Shown: positions 32,101 through 43,900 of the stretch, piece after piece | Position numbering within the stretch: the first letter of the stretch is position 1 | Layout of the letters: the number at the start of each line of letters is the position of its first letter | Source: Euleptes europaea | Lineage: Eukaryota; Chordata; Lepidosauria; Squamata; Sphaerodactylidae | Direction of reading: 5' to 3' | Assembly (NCBI RefSeq): GCF_029931775.1 | Contig: NC_079325.1 | Coordinates: forward strand, 54,854,286 to 54,918,285 | DNA length: 64,000 nt | The notes under the pieces: generated by a model | The model's database searches: none | Told to the model about the DNA's origin: nothing | The model's input: the letters and a program-made list of their open reading frames with translations, nothing else | Program-made: the position numbers and the translations under genes

Positions 32101-34389
32101 AGAAAGAGCTTCAAGGAAGAAGGAAGCATTTGAATCCCCGCCTCTTTACACGCTGCTGTGTAATTGGCTGTGAGAGAAACCAAGCTTGTGTGTCCCATGC
32201 TTTGCCTTATGCACGGGGATTTCACCCGGGCTGAGCTCAGGGGAGAGGGAAGAATCGAGTTAACAGAGGAATGGAAAGACCTGGGATTTGTGTGGGCTGG
32301 CAGCGAGGTCATCTCTAATGGAGGAAAACTCATGCATAACTCCAAGGAACAACCGAGACAGAAGGAGGGTGAACATGAGTGAAAGTACCCAGGCATAAAC
32401 AACCTTCCTTACCCTTGTGCGTCTGTAGTTGACTCAGAGCTAAACAGTAGCTGTGCAGAGTGTCTGTGTGGTAGAGGCTAAGCTGGTCATTGCAAGAGAG
32501 AGGGTCACAAAGCTAAATCTCTTGTGAGCCCCAAGTGCTCACCCACAGTGGAGGCTCTCTGCTGTGTCTCTGAATGATTCTGGTGAACCACCTGCCCATT
32601 CCGCTTCTGGCGGCACTGAATAATTTTACGTTGTTTGTGACTGGATCATTCAGTGCCTCGTGGTGCAGCAGGCCCTTACCTGCCCTCGTAGGAGGGGTGC
32701 CCGGAACAGTGAGTCATGCAGCGATGTGGGAACAAGGCTTTTCCAAGGGCAGGCGGTTCTCACTCCTTCACTCTCTAAAAGTTAAATCTTTTGGGGGTGT
32801 TGTGAGTGACAGGTTTCTCAAACTGTGAGTCAGAAAGTGGAAGGCAGGAGAAACACGCACACAGCATCTGCTGGACAGATGTTTTTTCAGTGACTTTTCC
32901 CTCCAGTCCTCAAGGGCTTCTGCACCACTGTGGCTCTGACCAGTCTTTCCTGGGGCTTGAACATCCTCTACATTAGGTTGTTACAAACCTTTTTGACCCT
33001 TCGGGCACATTGGCAATTCTGATACGGCATGGTCAGGCGCAGCAACAAAATGTGGTGGGAAGTGCCCGTCAAGTCACAGCTGACTTATTGTGACCCCATA
33101 GGGTTTTCAAGGCAAAAGATGTTCAGAAGTAGTTTGCCATTGTCTGCCTCCACGTGGGCTGAGAGAGTTCAGAGAGAACTGTGACTGGCTCAAGGTCACC
33201 CAGCAGGCTTCATGTGGAGGAGTGGGGGATCGAACCCAATTCTCCAGATTAGAGTCTGCCGCTCTTAAACAGTACGCCACACTGGCTCTCAGCAACAAAA
33301 TGGCCTTGTAGCACTGTAAACAGGTTTTGTGGACTCTTTGGGTCCTGCATTGGATGAAGTGGGCTCCAGTCCACAAAAGCGGGTTCCACGTTATATTTGT
33401 TACTCTTTGAAGTGCCTCGACACCCCTTGTTGGGTTTTGTAGGTAACGTCCAGGCAATTTCTGAGCAAATCTACTTCACGGTGTAAAACCCTCGGAGCTA
33501 GACAGCACCCATTTTATAATTCTGTCTGAGAAGCTCCATTGGTATTGCAAACTATATTTGTGGCTCCTTCTGAAAAACAGAGCTGTCCCTGAGAATAGAG
33601 AATGTGGCCATAGTTGGACGGGTAAGCAGAATTTTGGTCTTGATACCTGATTGCCCTGTTCCCAAATCCCATCCAAGGAGTTGCTTCTCTAAATGGTATA
33701 GAGGAAGTTTGTTTATTTAGTACATTGTTAATTCTTTCCAGGAACTCAGGGTGGTGTGTGTTCTCCTCCATTTTATCCTCACAACAACCCTGTGGGGTAG
33801 GCTAAGCTGAGAGAGAGAGTGCCTAATCCAAGGTCACTTAGCAAGCTTCATGGCTGAGCAAGGATTTGAATCTGGGACTCCCAGAAGATCCTAATCTGAT
33901 ACCCTAGTAACTATATCAAAGTTAGCTTCACTGCTGTATTTCAGGGAGGAGGGCAGTATTTTTTTGAAATTTCTGCCTGTTGGCAATGCAGACTACGCTG
34001 AATTCCAGTAGCTGGGTCACTCAGCAGGAACAGTAAAACACTGACTTTAAAAGCTTTTCCTTCCTGGTAACCTGGAATGAGTTATTACTCACCCCAGGAG
34101 AGGAGCTCCTTCTAGCCTATTGCTAATTATTCCCCTCACTTCCCCAGGTGGCCTGTGGCACAGCAGTCTGATAGACCGAAACCTCATAGACTATTTCATC
34201 CCCTTCCTTCCTCTGGAGTACAAACATGTGAAAATGTGCATCCGGTCAGAGATCCAGTCCCGTGGCATCCGGATAGACGAGACCATTGTCCAGAAGGTAG
34301 CGGACGAGATGACCTTCTTCCCAAAAGAGGAGCGGATCTTCTCTGTCAAAGGCTGCAAGACAGTCCAGACCAAGTTGGACTTCTACTGA
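26003..34389 (+). CDS. TOR1B: TOR1B, torsin-1B AAA+ ATPase (five exons)
   Basis: Torsins are AAA+ ATPases of the ER and nuclear-envelope lumen, activated by LAP1 (TOR1AIP1) and LULL1 (TOR1AIP2). Exons: 26003-26192, 27335-27600, 28948-29123, 31593-31720, 34148-34389; all introns GT/AG; 1002 nt, 333 aa. Signal peptide about residues 1-19, then the hydrophobic N-terminal segment ([15 protein letters not shown]). Walker A G106-N113 (GWAGTGKN, the torsin form with N in place of S/T), Walker B F171-E175 (FIFDE), sensor-1 region SNAG 211-214, and GCK at 322-324 with C284 as the probable redox partner. Sequons are N61 (NGT, near the human TOR1B NAS site) and N162 (NVT). The acidic pair E314-E315 matches the TorsinA DYT1 site. 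Residue 320 is V (SVKGCK) where human TOR1A and TOR1B have D. TOR1B and not TOR1A because of [23 protein letters not shown] and the LDFY end. The start is the first ATG that gives a signal peptide. Confidence 0.95.
26496..26689. mobile_element. MITE, GGGTTGCCA family, in TOR1B intron 1
   Basis: Starts 'tagggttgccag', ends 'ctggcatccct', with an internal 'cctcccaaagcagcc' and a long G tract near 26646-26656. No clear target duplication. Confidence 0.65.
27335..27600 (+). CDS. TOR1B: TOR1B exon 2
   Basis: 266 nt, residues 64-152. Acceptor 'ctggctcag|ccctc', donor 'tacaag|gtgagc', ends in phase 0. Carries '[10 protein letters not shown]' and Walker A. Same length as TOR1A exon 2. Confidence 0.95.
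27778..27890 (+). mobile_element. SINE body fragment in TOR1B intron 2
   Basis: 'gaaagctactgccagtctga' and the surrounding text resemble the body of the reptile tRNA SINE whose head is at 1643. Short and diverged. Confidence 0.4.
28344..28816. mobile_element. MITE, GGGTTGCCA family, split by a SINE
   Basis: The left terminus 'tagggttgctaacc' (28344-28357) is separated from the rest (28612-28816, ending 'ctggcaaccct') by the SINE 28358-28611. The shared 'ctaacc' at both junctions is the minimum target duplication. Confidence 0.75.
28358..28611 (+). mobile_element. tRNA-derived SINE in TOR1B intron 2
   Basis: Head 'tatggtgcagtggttaaaag', B-box-like 'ggattggtttcccc', core 'gggtgaccttgggctagtc', tail 'gtcggcatataaaaacc'. 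Inserted in a MITE. Confidence 0.8.
28948..29123 (+). CDS. TOR1B: TOR1B exon 3
   Basis: 176 nt, residues 153-210 plus two bases. Acceptor 'tggtccag|gacc', donor 'cctcag|gtcagt'. Carries '[10 protein letters not shown]' and Walker B 'FIFDEMDK'. Confidence 0.95.
29728..30036 (+). mobile_element. tRNA-derived SINE in TOR1B intron 3
   Basis: Nearly full copy: 'gagagccagcatggtgtagt' head, 'gggtttgactccccac', 'ctgggtgaccttgggc' and the tail 'gtcggcacgtaaaaacc'. Confidence 0.8.
30743..31472. mobile_element. hAT-like element (CAGGGGTGTC family) with internal insertions
   Basis: Inverted ends 'caggggtgtcagac' and 'tttgacacccctg'; flanking 8-mers 'ggctaacc' and 'gcctaacc' match at 7 of 8. It shares 'acatttatgtcat' and 'cccactctcgatct' with 21897-22087 but is longer because of inserted DNA, including an L2-like tail (31345-31446). 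In TOR1B intron 3. Confidence 0.75.
31345..31446 (+). mobile_element. L2-like LINE 3' tail
   Basis: 'gttagctgctcagaggccag' ... 'gggatataagcctaaa' followed by 'aataaataaataaa', the characteristic L2 3' end. Confidence 0.65.
31593..31720 (+). CDS. TOR1B: TOR1B exon 4
   Basis: 128 nt, residues 211-253 plus one base. Acceptor 'ttggagcag|caac', donor 'aagaaca|gtgagt'. Begins with the sensor-1 'SNAG' and ends 'VFNNKN'. Confidence 0.95.
32985..33330. mobile_element. hAT MITE fragment split by a SINE, in TOR1B intron 4
   Basis: 'aacctttttgacccttcggg' and 'gcagcaacaaaatg' align with the MITE at 17290-17639. The SINE 33053-33290 interrupts it. Confidence 0.65.
33053..33290 (-). mobile_element. Sauria-type SINE (tRNA head, BovB-type tail)
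   Basis: Reverse strand runs from a tRNA-like head ('gagagccagtgtggcgtac', B-box-like 'gggttcgatcccccac') to the BovB-type tail ('ggcaatgg'-like, 'gggtcacaataagtcagc', 'gacttgacgggcactt'). Flanked by a perfect 12-bp duplication 'agcaacaaaatg' (33041-33052 and 33291-33302). Confidence 0.85.
33745..33920 (-). mobile_element. Ancient tRNA-SINE/MIR-like relic
   Basis: 'cacaacaaccctgtggggta', 'ccaaggtcacttagcaagc' and 'gatttgaatctgggactccc' are the usual core of old amniote tRNA SINEs, here reversed. In TOR1B intron 4. Confidence 0.5.
34148..34389 (+). CDS. TOR1B: TOR1B exon 5 (terminal)
   Basis: 242 nt, residues 254-333 and TGA stop. Acceptor 'cttccccag|gtgg'. Holds '[18 protein letters not shown]', the E314-E315 pair and the sensor-2 GCK. 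Confidence 0.95.
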
Positions 34390-37130
34390 GATTTTTTTTT
34401 AACAACACTAAACTGGGAAGTGGAGGACGGAGAGATGTTTTGAGCTTCCCGCCACCTCCGCTTTTTCGATGCACTTTTTTTGGGGTGGGGGGGGCACATC
34501 TTTGTGGCATAAATTGTTTTTGGGGAGCTGCTGGTTTTTTACGGTGCAGCCTGGTCTCTTCCTTTCCAACCCTGCTGCCATCAAAGGATTGCCTTTTTAG
34601 ATTCCACAGACACCTTTAGAAGCAGGAAGCGTCACTAAGATACGGTGTGCGGAGCACTGTAAGGAGACCACTGAGGTCTCTGAAATGGTTTCTCGTCTCC
34701 CTCTCGGCTGCAAAGCTACAAGGGAATGTTACAGAATTTTGTCACCTGACACCTGTTACACAGGCCCCTCCCTCTCCTTTTGGGAATTTTGGCTTGTAGA
34801 GATAAATGGGAATTTGATAATTGTATATATTGTTCAGGATGTTGATGGCTTGAAGAATATCATAGAGGCCTCTGGTTCTTTGTGATCAGCTTGTAGCTAA
34901 TGGGTTGTGCCGCCTGCTGTCTGTGAACAGAAAAGGCGTTCCTCTGTTTAGAGGACTCTATGCCAATCCACCTTTAACAAAATGGGAGCTATTTGACTGA
35001 GCTCTGGGGAAACTGGTTAGTGAATGACAAACGTCGTTCTTCTGCCCTGGGACAATGTTTCCCCTTCTTGAAAGAAATCCCCTCTCCATTGGAGAGCCAA
35101 AGAGATTTCTGCATGGTTGCCCATGCCATTCTATGCCCTTTGGAGGGCCAAGGAAATAATCGGACTGTTACACAAGAATGAGGATTTCATTCCCAGTTTT
35201 GCTGTTACAGCCTAACCAATCTTTGGTCTGTATGCAGCAATATAGTTAAGAAAACCCTGAAGTTGTCTTAAGAGAAGGTGATTTCTGCTGTTTCCATTCT
35301 ACTGTTCCAGTTCCCTAATATTTTGTTCTGGGAGGAGGGTCAGGGGACCCTCAGGTACAGCATGAGGGCAAAAAGACTACTTCTCTTAAGAAAACCTGAG
35401 TTTCTTTATGTTTTCTGGTTGGATATAGACCAAAGGCCAGGGCTCAGCTCAATTGCAGAAGGACTGAACTGTTCCTTTTCAGACAAGGACCTTCTAACCT
35501 CTGTACGGCGCCCAACCGATGTAACATGTCCTTAGTACCTTTTTATGGGATAAATTTTTATTAGCACATTTTAAAGAATGCTTTTTATACCTTGATCCCC
35601 AGAATGAAGTCATTAGGGATTATATAGTATATTTTTAAAAGTAAGTTGGGGGGAAATGGAAACTCTTGCTTAGGAGTGAATGCGTCCATTTCTCTCTCTC
35701 CCCCACCCCATTTTTAAAGCCACTTGAAGCATTATTTTTTTAAATGTATCCTGTAAATATCTTTCTAGTGGTGGGAACTGGGAGGTTGGCCGGGGCAACC
35801 CTGAAAGAATCAGTGAGGGCCTGGTTCCTTAGAAGACCTACATGCAGGAGAATTACGTAGGTGGTAGAACCAGGCAGCACAACTTCAGACTGGGCGGGGT
35901 GGGGGAGAGCCCCATTTTTGCATGACCCCTCTCTGTTTAAGAACTTCATGCAGCCTGCAAAGCAGCACAGCAAGCCAAGGAGAAATGCTGTAGCCTTTCT
36001 GGCCGGCAGGTGAGTTTTTCCAGTTTTCAATACTTAACATGAAGGAATAATCCCAAATTGAAATCTACCATCTGCCATCTGGTTTTGACTGTTCTGCCCA
36101 TCTCGGGTGTCTCTGACCTCATTCTCTTGCGTGTGTCTGACCGTGAGATTTAATTTTACAGCCATATCCTGTGATGGAGGGAGGGCAGGTTATTCTAGCA
36201 AAACAACTTCCTTTGGCCAGTTTATCAGCATTCGGAAGCAGAGCTTTCCAGACAGGTCTTTCTTGGCAGCAGCATTGTTCCTGTCTCCCCAGCTGCCAGT
36301 AAGAATGTAGGCGGCTGCAGGTGGGTGGTGAAGAGCTGTCCCCTCCCCCTTGATTCACTTTGAAGTTGTTAGCAGGGCCTGTGGGTGGTAGGGGCTGCTG
36401 CGAATCCCTCATCCTCGCCTGGCTCAGTTCTGTTACCCGGCTGAGGAAGGAGCTGCCACGGCATGTGCTTTTGTGCAAAGGGCCAGAAAGTGCCTTGACG
36501 CACGTTTGTAACATGTTCTCCCCTGCTCAGGGGGCTGCCACCGGGAGGCTCAACGTCCCCTGAAATTCTATGGCTGCTTGCTCTTCCGAATGCACAAATG
36601 TACACCAGTGGGGAAATAGAGAAGGGGCCTTTCACCTTTTTGCAGCGTAGGAACAGAATTGTAAGAAATGCTCCAGAGAATGCCGGTTAATCTCTCTGCT
36701 GTGCAGGTTCCTTGCACTGAGGCAGTGGTGTGTGTGTGTGTGAAATAATAATTTACCAAAAGAGACTATCAGAGTGCCATGTCTGCAGTGGAACTGAAAA
36801 ATACATCTGAGTTACTTTTATTATCGGAGTGTTTTTAATGCCTTTTAAATACTCTATATTGTGTCACCTATAGTCTTCAAGTCTGTTATGTGTGAATCGT
36901 ACAGCTGAAAGTGGCCGCACCACAGAGCATTATAGCTGCTATGCTGATGCATTTAACCTCAGCGATTGCTTTCCCCCTCTCTAAACCAGGCCTTTGTGTG
37001 CTTCTCCCATCCTCATTGCAGTCCAAAACTGTACAGTAGGATTGCTGATGCTTTGAATTCAAGAAGAGTGTCACTTTGAGGAAGTGAAATCTTTTCCTGT
37101 GAGCAGCTGCAATAAAGATTTCATGTGTTG
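34390..37130 (+). other. TOR1B: Probable TOR1B 3' UTR
   Basis: Continuous low-repeat sequence downstream of the TOR1B stop, without recognisable interspersed repeats, up to the AATAAA at 37111. Its length (about 2.7 kb) is inferred, and earlier alternative poly(A) sites are possible. Confidence 0.5.
37111..37116 (+). terminator. TOR1B: Probable TOR1B poly(A) signal
   Basis: Canonical AATAAA followed about 10 bases later by the GT-rich 'tcatgtgttg'. The first strong hexamer I noticed downstream of the stop that has a GT-rich follow-up. Confidence 0.55.
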
Positions 37131-37134
37131 CTAC

Positions 37135-38030
37135 CTCTTGCTGTTCTCTGGTCAAACTCGAGCCCTCTGTTATCTCTACTGTGTTTTTTGTTTACTGAGA
37201 ATGGTTTTATTGTAGGGTTGGGTAGAACTTTCTCAGGAGCTGATCAGAGCTCCCCAGAACCACCTTTTAAAATTGTGCAGCTATTTGCAGGGCATCATTC
37301 AGCCAGAAGTCCGCACCACTTGTAAGGGCGTGGCTGTCAAATGTCCTGTCTTCTGGGAACTGTTTCACCAGACTCATTGCGGAGGGCTTCCAGCGCACAG
37401 AGCCTCCTGGGGCCGGCTGGGATGGGGGACGGCAGCACAGCCATCGCCCAGCGGATGGGCTGGTTCCTTGTCAGTGGAGACATACAGGGCTCTCAACGAA
37501 GTCTTCGACACCACTGACTGCAAGCATGGTGTTGATGAACGTACCTTTGTGCAGGTGGTTAAGTTGCAAAAACTGTTGTTAAAACCAAATACCTTACCTG
37601 CAGAAGCAGTATATAAATAAGGTGTATTCAAATGACACCAAAGATGCTCCATTCTGTGCCTACACACTTTAAATCTACAGATGTGTATGATTTAAGTAAA
37701 AAGGGCTTTTGCAGTCTCATTCTTATCAGCAGCTGTGTTAGGATGAGGGAGTAGAGGTGACTGAACAGTTTTTCTGCCAGAACGCTAAAGAGTCTTTCCT
37801 TTCAGTTTGCTTTATGCAGAATTATTACATCTTTGCTAGAGCCCCTACTTCTCCTTTAGGAGTTATGTTTCTCAGTGGGACAATCTTCCAGTAACAGCCT
37901 TGTGTCTAGTTGGAAGTCCCACAAAATCAGCAGGACTTTCTAAAATGTGGATGCTAAACCTCAACTAATATCCTAAACCCTCTTTCCAGCATGAGGCTAA
38001 CCTGCACAAAATATGAAGCTGTTACACAGA
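37135..38030. other. Intergenic gap between the convergent torsin genes
   Basis: About 0.9 kb between the two inferred poly(A) sites. A short frame at 37273-37620 has no recognisable domain. No RNA gene seen. Confidence 0.45.
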
Positions 38031-38056
38031 TGTCATATCAATTTGGCCAACAGAAA

Positions 38057-38062
38057 TTTATT
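38057..38062 (-). terminator. TOR1A: Probable TOR1A poly(A) signal
   Basis: TTTATT on the + strand, that is AATAAA on the minus strand, followed by T/G-rich 'tttctgttgg'. A second AATAAA at 38949-38954 could give a shorter transcript. Confidence 0.45.
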
Positions 38063-38277
38063 TGGAGATTTACAAAACATCACATGTAGCAAACAAAACA
38101 AAAACCGGCACAAAGATCATTTTGCATGATAAAACTAAAGCTGCGATCTGCAAAGAGTCAATTTAATTCCTTCATCACATTTTGATATTGGGGGGAAGAG
38201 TCCCTTGAATGGTCTCTGTACTTGAAACTGCCCCACACACGCTTGATTTTAGGCCTGGCAGGAGGACCGGGGCCCTG

Positions 38278-38492
38278 ACCCGGATGGCCCAGGCTAGCCT
38301 GATATTGCCAGATCTCAGAAGCTATGCAGGGTCAGCTCTGCTGAGTTCTTGGATGGGAGACCTCCAAGGAAGTCCAGGGTTACAATGCAGAGGCAGGCAA
38401 TGGCAAACCACCTCTGAACGTCTTGTGCCTTGAAAACCCCCTGAGGGGTCATTGTATGATGACTGTGACTTGGTGGCGTTTTCCTCTACCAC
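38278..38492 (+). mobile_element. 5S rRNA-derived SINE
   Basis: 5S-like head 'ctcagaagctatgcagggtc' and 'ttggatgggagacctccaag', then the tail 'aggcaggcaatggcaaacc' and 'gactgtgacttggtggcg'. It lies antisense within the inferred TOR1A 3' UTR. Confidence 0.8.
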
Positions 38493-40664
38493 CACAGAGA
38501 AAAGAGACATCCTCTTTTGCCTACTGTTTCACCCTCCAACAGCTATTAGAGAGGGGCATGGTTTCAACAGGGGAAATGTTGCAGTCTCACTCACACCCCC
38601 TGTATTACATTCCTACCTCAAAGCAGAGTTCCCAATGTGTTTTCTGCAGCCTCTCTCCATGGCCCATCACCTGACCTCTGCTCCCCAAATGTCACATCCT
38701 GCAAAGGCCCTCTGAATACACCCGGCCCTGGACCCTTTTGGAGCTGCACAGGAAGAGGTAATTTTGTGGCGGCCCTGTTGAACTAGCTCTGCATCTTGAT
38801 GTCAGTTGATGTACCTTTTCCTATCTTTGCTAGCGGCAGCCCCACACATAGTGACAGTGGGACACAGGGCCAGTTGCGCTGGTTCTTGAAGGGAGAACAG
38901 ACAACGATGTAGACTGCTTATTGCAGTGACCCCGTTGTTTTTGCCATTTTTATTTAGCTAAACAGTCCGTGCTGCCGCCCACAACATTGAGTAAGGTAAA
39001 AATTATATACATTTATGTTTTTACAACACACCAACAGGATACAAACCCCAGTAAATCACTGATTAGCACCCCAAGAGCCCATCTGAATGCTGCCTTGCAC
39101 TTCATCTTAAAAACCAACGGGGAGAAAGCCCTGCTGATCTCCCCCAGGTGGCCGTTCCTCAGTGTGGGGGCTATTCTGGACAAAGCCCAAAGTCTGCGCA
39201 AGGGGGCGTTCAACAGGAGCAGCTGGGCAGGTGTGTGAGCCCACCCTTAAGGCAGCCTATCTGAAGAAATGGCAGCTCAAACAGCTTCTGGAAAGCAGGA
39301 CAAGGTAACTTGGAAACGAGTTAATGCAGAGGGCTTACTGGAAGACGACAAAGTGGTTGATTTGTAATAGCACATAGAATCTCCAGCAAAGCAGCACCTG
39401 AAACACTTCTTACTGCCCCCTTTCTGGGACAAGGCCCATATGCCACGCACACTTATGGAAAGATCCAACATGGGTTTGGTGCCTGAGGCAACCTTCCTCC
39501 CCCAGACTGTCACCACTAACTGGAAAAAGTAGTACAAATCCTCCCAGAATTGCTTCAAGTTCTCTTGAAAGTCACCCAGTTCCCCCCATTCCCTGCCCCT
39601 CTTTTTCTTGACCAGGAAACACAAGATAGACATGACCCAGGCACAGCGACTGCTAGTTTAGGCCACCACAGAAGACCCCGGCTTCAGTGGCCCTCTGATT
39701 CATCGCGGAGGAAAATTCTTCATGATTTGTGCTTGAAATACCAGTGGAGATTGAGGATTCTAATAGTGAAGCTAAGCTATCAATCAAGATTCTGCTATTA
39801 TAAGCAGCGGTTTCAAGTAGTCCAGCTCCAGGAACTTATTTTGGTGAGAAGCCCCTGCCTGTCCCCCAGAGAGCAGCTGTGCACTGTAAAGGATTCTGGG
39901 AAGGTCATCCCAGTTGAGATGAGGATCCTGGCTAGGTCTCCCTGTTACATTGAGCGAGGGGTGTATTCTAGAAAGCATCCAAGAATTTCTCAGGGCTTAC
40001 ACTGGGGAGAGGGGATTAGAGTGCCAGTAGTGGACATAGCGAATGCTAGTGGGAAAGGGAACCCCTCCCCTTCTGCTAGTAAGGGGCTCCTAAAGGGTGC
40101 TTTGATCAAATCTAAAGGGACTCCCCATCATTCCCCAGCAGCTTGAAATCTTCCATTACTGCAGATAGTTACTGCATTCAGATATTGGCCCAAAGCACCC
40201 AAGAGTTTGGTTTCATATAAAAACGCCCCACAGGTCTAACAGGCTGGAGAACACTCCCTTCATTTCTCGGGAATAATTCACACAATTCTTGCTTTAAGTC
40301 CCCTGTACAGAATGCCTCTGCTTCCTTATCAATTGGACACCTAAACATCATGAGGCACTGGCCTAGCGGACTGACGACTGCTCTAAGAAAGCATCAGTCC
40401 AAACGGCTTCACAGTATACAGGCACTATTAAGACAATGCTTAGGAATGGGAGGACTGAGACACGGACAGTTCTTAACGCCAGGCCACCAGGCTGAGGTTA
40501 TTTTGGAATTAGGGTCAAGCGCTTTCTCCCCGCTGCTTAAATTAAGAACAAATGTTATTGTCTATTTACATTATTTTAAACCCTTTTTAAACATCAGGAG
40601 GAAAAATCCTTCAAATTCAGTGCTTGGGTTCATTTTCTTCATTGAGGACGAGATCATAAAAATA

Positions 40665-40909
40665 TCACAAGTAAAAATCCAACTTTGTGTATATAGTTTT
40701 GCATCCTTTATCGGAATAGATCCTCTCCTCCTTTGGGAAGTAGGTCATCTCATCCGCTACCTGGGTTACGATTTCTTCATCCACCTCGTAGCCCCGAGAC
40801 TCGAGTTCAACCCTGACACACATTTTCACATGCTTGTATTCCAGAGGAAGGAAAGGGATGAAGTAATCAATGAGGTTTCTGTCAATGAGGCTGCTGTGCC
40901 AAAACCCAC
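40665..40909 (-). CDS. TOR1A: TOR1A exon 5 (terminal)
   Basis: 245 nt, residues 264-344 and TGA stop. Acceptor 'tttcaccag|gtgg'. Encodes '[18 protein letters not shown]', the E324-E325 pair and sensor-2 GCK. Confidence 0.95.
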
Positions 40910-43900
40910 CTGGTGAAAAAGAAAAGAGTCAGGAAGGAGGAAAGATAGTACTCTGGCTTTTGAGAAAGCAGCTGCTCGAGCAATGGAAAGCCATGAAACG
41001 GGGGCTATTTTGAAGAAGAGTTGGTTTTTATATCCCAACTTTCTCTACCATTTAAGGAAGAATCAAACCAGCTTACAATCACCTTCCCTTCCTCTCCCCA
41101 CAACAGGCACCTTGTGAGGTAGGTGGGGCAGAGAGAGTGTGACTCGCCCAAGGTCACCCAGCTGGCTTCCTGTGTAGGAGAAGGGAAACCAACCTGGTTC
41201 ACCAGATTAGCCTCCAGCGCTCATGTGGAGGAGTGGGGAATCAAACCCAGTTCTCCAGATCAGAGTCCACCACTCTTAACCACTACACCACGCTGACTCT
41301 CAATAAAATACTTGTACCCCACCTTTCTTGGCTCAAGGCAGCTTACAAGGAATAATTAAAACATTAGATTAAGACCAAGTAAATAAAACCCCAAATAGCC
41401 TCCCCCCCAAAGATACCTGCTGATCATAGCCCATCAAAGGAACTGGCAGGCAAACGAGGGTGTAAGATAGTTTCATGTTGGTCTGCAGTAGAACAACTAA
41501 ATTTGAGTCCAGGAGCATCTTAGAAACCAACAAGATTTCTGGGGTATAAGCTTTAGAACGTCAAAGCTCCCTGCGTCAGATACAAAAATCTTGTTGGTTT
41601 CTAAGGTACTGAACTCAAATCTAGTTGAACACCTTCTGAAGATAGCCAGCAAGGGGGCTCCCCTTGCTGGCTTTAAGGGATTACAAATTTTGTGTTAACT
41701 GGTTTTAATCAGTAGGCCCACTGAAGGGCAAAGTCACAGCTCAGTCTAAGCTTTGCTAGCAGATGGTCCCAGGGAGGGTTGAGCAGCATGTAATCCAGAA
41801 CCTTTGCTGGCATTATATGTGTCTCAGCCTCCTCAGCGGCTACCTGAGAGACTTCCTGACTGTAAGCGCCTTACATTCCCTGATGGGAGCCTTGCCGTCT
41901 CTCAGGTTATAGGCGCCAGTGACCCCAGCAGCCAACCAGTGCCCAGAAGGCAGAAACCGAGATCCTCCTATCCAAGCCATTGGACAGAATTCAGTTGACT
42001 TCCTGCAGGGGCCCTACCTTGTGCCCCCCTACCTCCAGAGGCAAGGCAAGCAGGCACTGGAGACACGGCCTTTTCTGCAGGGGCCTCTGCAACTCCAACC
42101 AGAGTTGTCACATATTTATCCCTCCCTCCTCCCCAGGGCTCAGGATGGTAAACTCAATTTCTCCCCTTCTCCACGTTATCCTCACAAACAACCCAGAATT
42201 CATAGCAGAGTGGTGATTTGAGCATGGGTCTCACAGCCCAGCATTCCAACCACTGCACCCAACTGGGACTAACAACAGATGTTTGCCTGGTTCCTGGCCC
42301 TTTCTGGCTTTGGGCATCAGGTAAGACTTTGCTTTCCCCACCAAAAATTGGATTATTTTTATCTTTCTTGTCTGACTTTGCCTTTGTTTCTTCTTCTTTC
42401 ATTGCATGGGGTGGGGAGGAAATACTTTACTGTGTTGGGTCACTCTGCTGTATATAGGCTTTTGGGAGATCATTTAAAGATCATTTACTGTCTTACTGGT
42501 TGTATTTTACTGATGCTCCTTTTATTGCTAGTTTAGCCATTTTTATCAATAAAATAAATACATAAATAAAATTATTAGATTTTTATCCTGCCCTTCCACC
42601 AAGGAGCTTTGGGAGATTATTTATTGTTTACAGCTTTTGCCAGAACATAGTATACAACTACAATCTTAAAAAGGATTTTAAAAGGGTGGATATCAAATCA
42701 AAAGTATCTCCATAGCTTAACATAAATACATTAAAATGCTAAAATAGTTGCAATAAATATATTATACTAAAATTTACCGAAAAGTTAGTTGTGACCAATA
42801 TTGACATTACCATTAGTGGTCTCTCTCAAACAGACCTTAATAGCCACTGAGCAAAATTTAGCAACTTGGGAAAGACTAAAGGTGTCCCCTTCCCACAGCA
42901 GAAATTTCATTTCCTCTTCTTCTGAATCAAACTCCCTTAGGTTCACCAATGGATGGATCAACTTTTGTCTAATGTCATTATAATAATTACATCTAAGAAT
43001 AACATGGCCAGAGTCTTCCATTTCTCTGGCCCCACAAGGAAATTCCCACTGAGCTCTTGGGAGTTTTCTAAATTTTCCCTCCAAAGCTTCTGAGGGAAGT
43101 ACCGAACCTCTAGCGAGGGTTAGTGCTCGCCTTTGTTTACTTCTATAGTATCAATATACTGAGCAGGAGCCAGCTGGTATCTTACCTGGGAGGGAGCAAG
43201 GTAAGTTGGGGAGCACCTAAGATCCGTTTGTCTTTCAGTGTCATATAATCTTTGCCTCACTGTCAACTTTGCTTGTTCTTTATTGAGTGTTATTAATAAT
43301 TGGGGAGAGAGACCCAATAGTTCTAATCTTTTAACCAATTCCATCCACCATTTAGATTTAAACTGGTCCAAACAAAGCAAGGGAAGCAAGCCTTCTGAAG
43401 CTTCATGGGTCTTCAGCCGTAGTAAAGTTGAGGCTAGGGTAATTCTTGCCTCTACTTTCAGCATGCCTAATTCTAAGCGGATCCACGAATTTGAAACACA
43501 ACATGGGACTTGCAGCAGAGCTCTAAGAAATGTTGATTGCACTTTCTTCAATGGTCTAAAGCTTGATTTGGGGGAGCCTAAAATTGTGCCATAAAACATT
43601 TGGCTTACTGATTTCGCCAAAAATAATTTAAGGGCTGCAGGAATATCAAAGGCTCCTCTTGTCCTATGAAATTTAAGAACGTTAAATTAGGATCTCTCTG
43701 CTGCCAAGGCCACTTGCTTACGATGCTCATTGTGAAGGCCATTCACCTGAAAGGACACCCCCAAATATTTAAAAGATATCACCTGCTCTATGTTGTTTCC
43801 ATCAATCCTCCATTTACTTGTTTTCCTGTGTTTCCCAAACACAAGGACTTTAGTTTTGTTGTAATTTATGGAAAGTGAATCATTTTTACAAAATTTAGCT

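Larger units (their letters stand above)
38040..40664 (-). other. TOR1A: Probable TOR1A 3' UTR
   Basis: Downstream of the TOR1A stop on the minus strand, largely free of LINE or MITE matter except for the 5S SINE at 38278-38492. Open frames at 39550-40146 and elsewhere show no domain. Length depends on which poly(A) signal is used. Confidence 0.45.

Noticed and set aside
37273-37620. 115-aa frame between the convergent torsin genes
   Set aside because: No domain or homologue recognised; lies in the intergenic gap with no splice signals that I can defend.
40101-40146. Protein-coding frames at 39550-40146 and 40350-40916 on the + strand
   Set aside because: The second is antisense to TOR1A exon 5 and the first lies in the inferred TOR1A 3' UTR. 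Neither has a recognisable domain.
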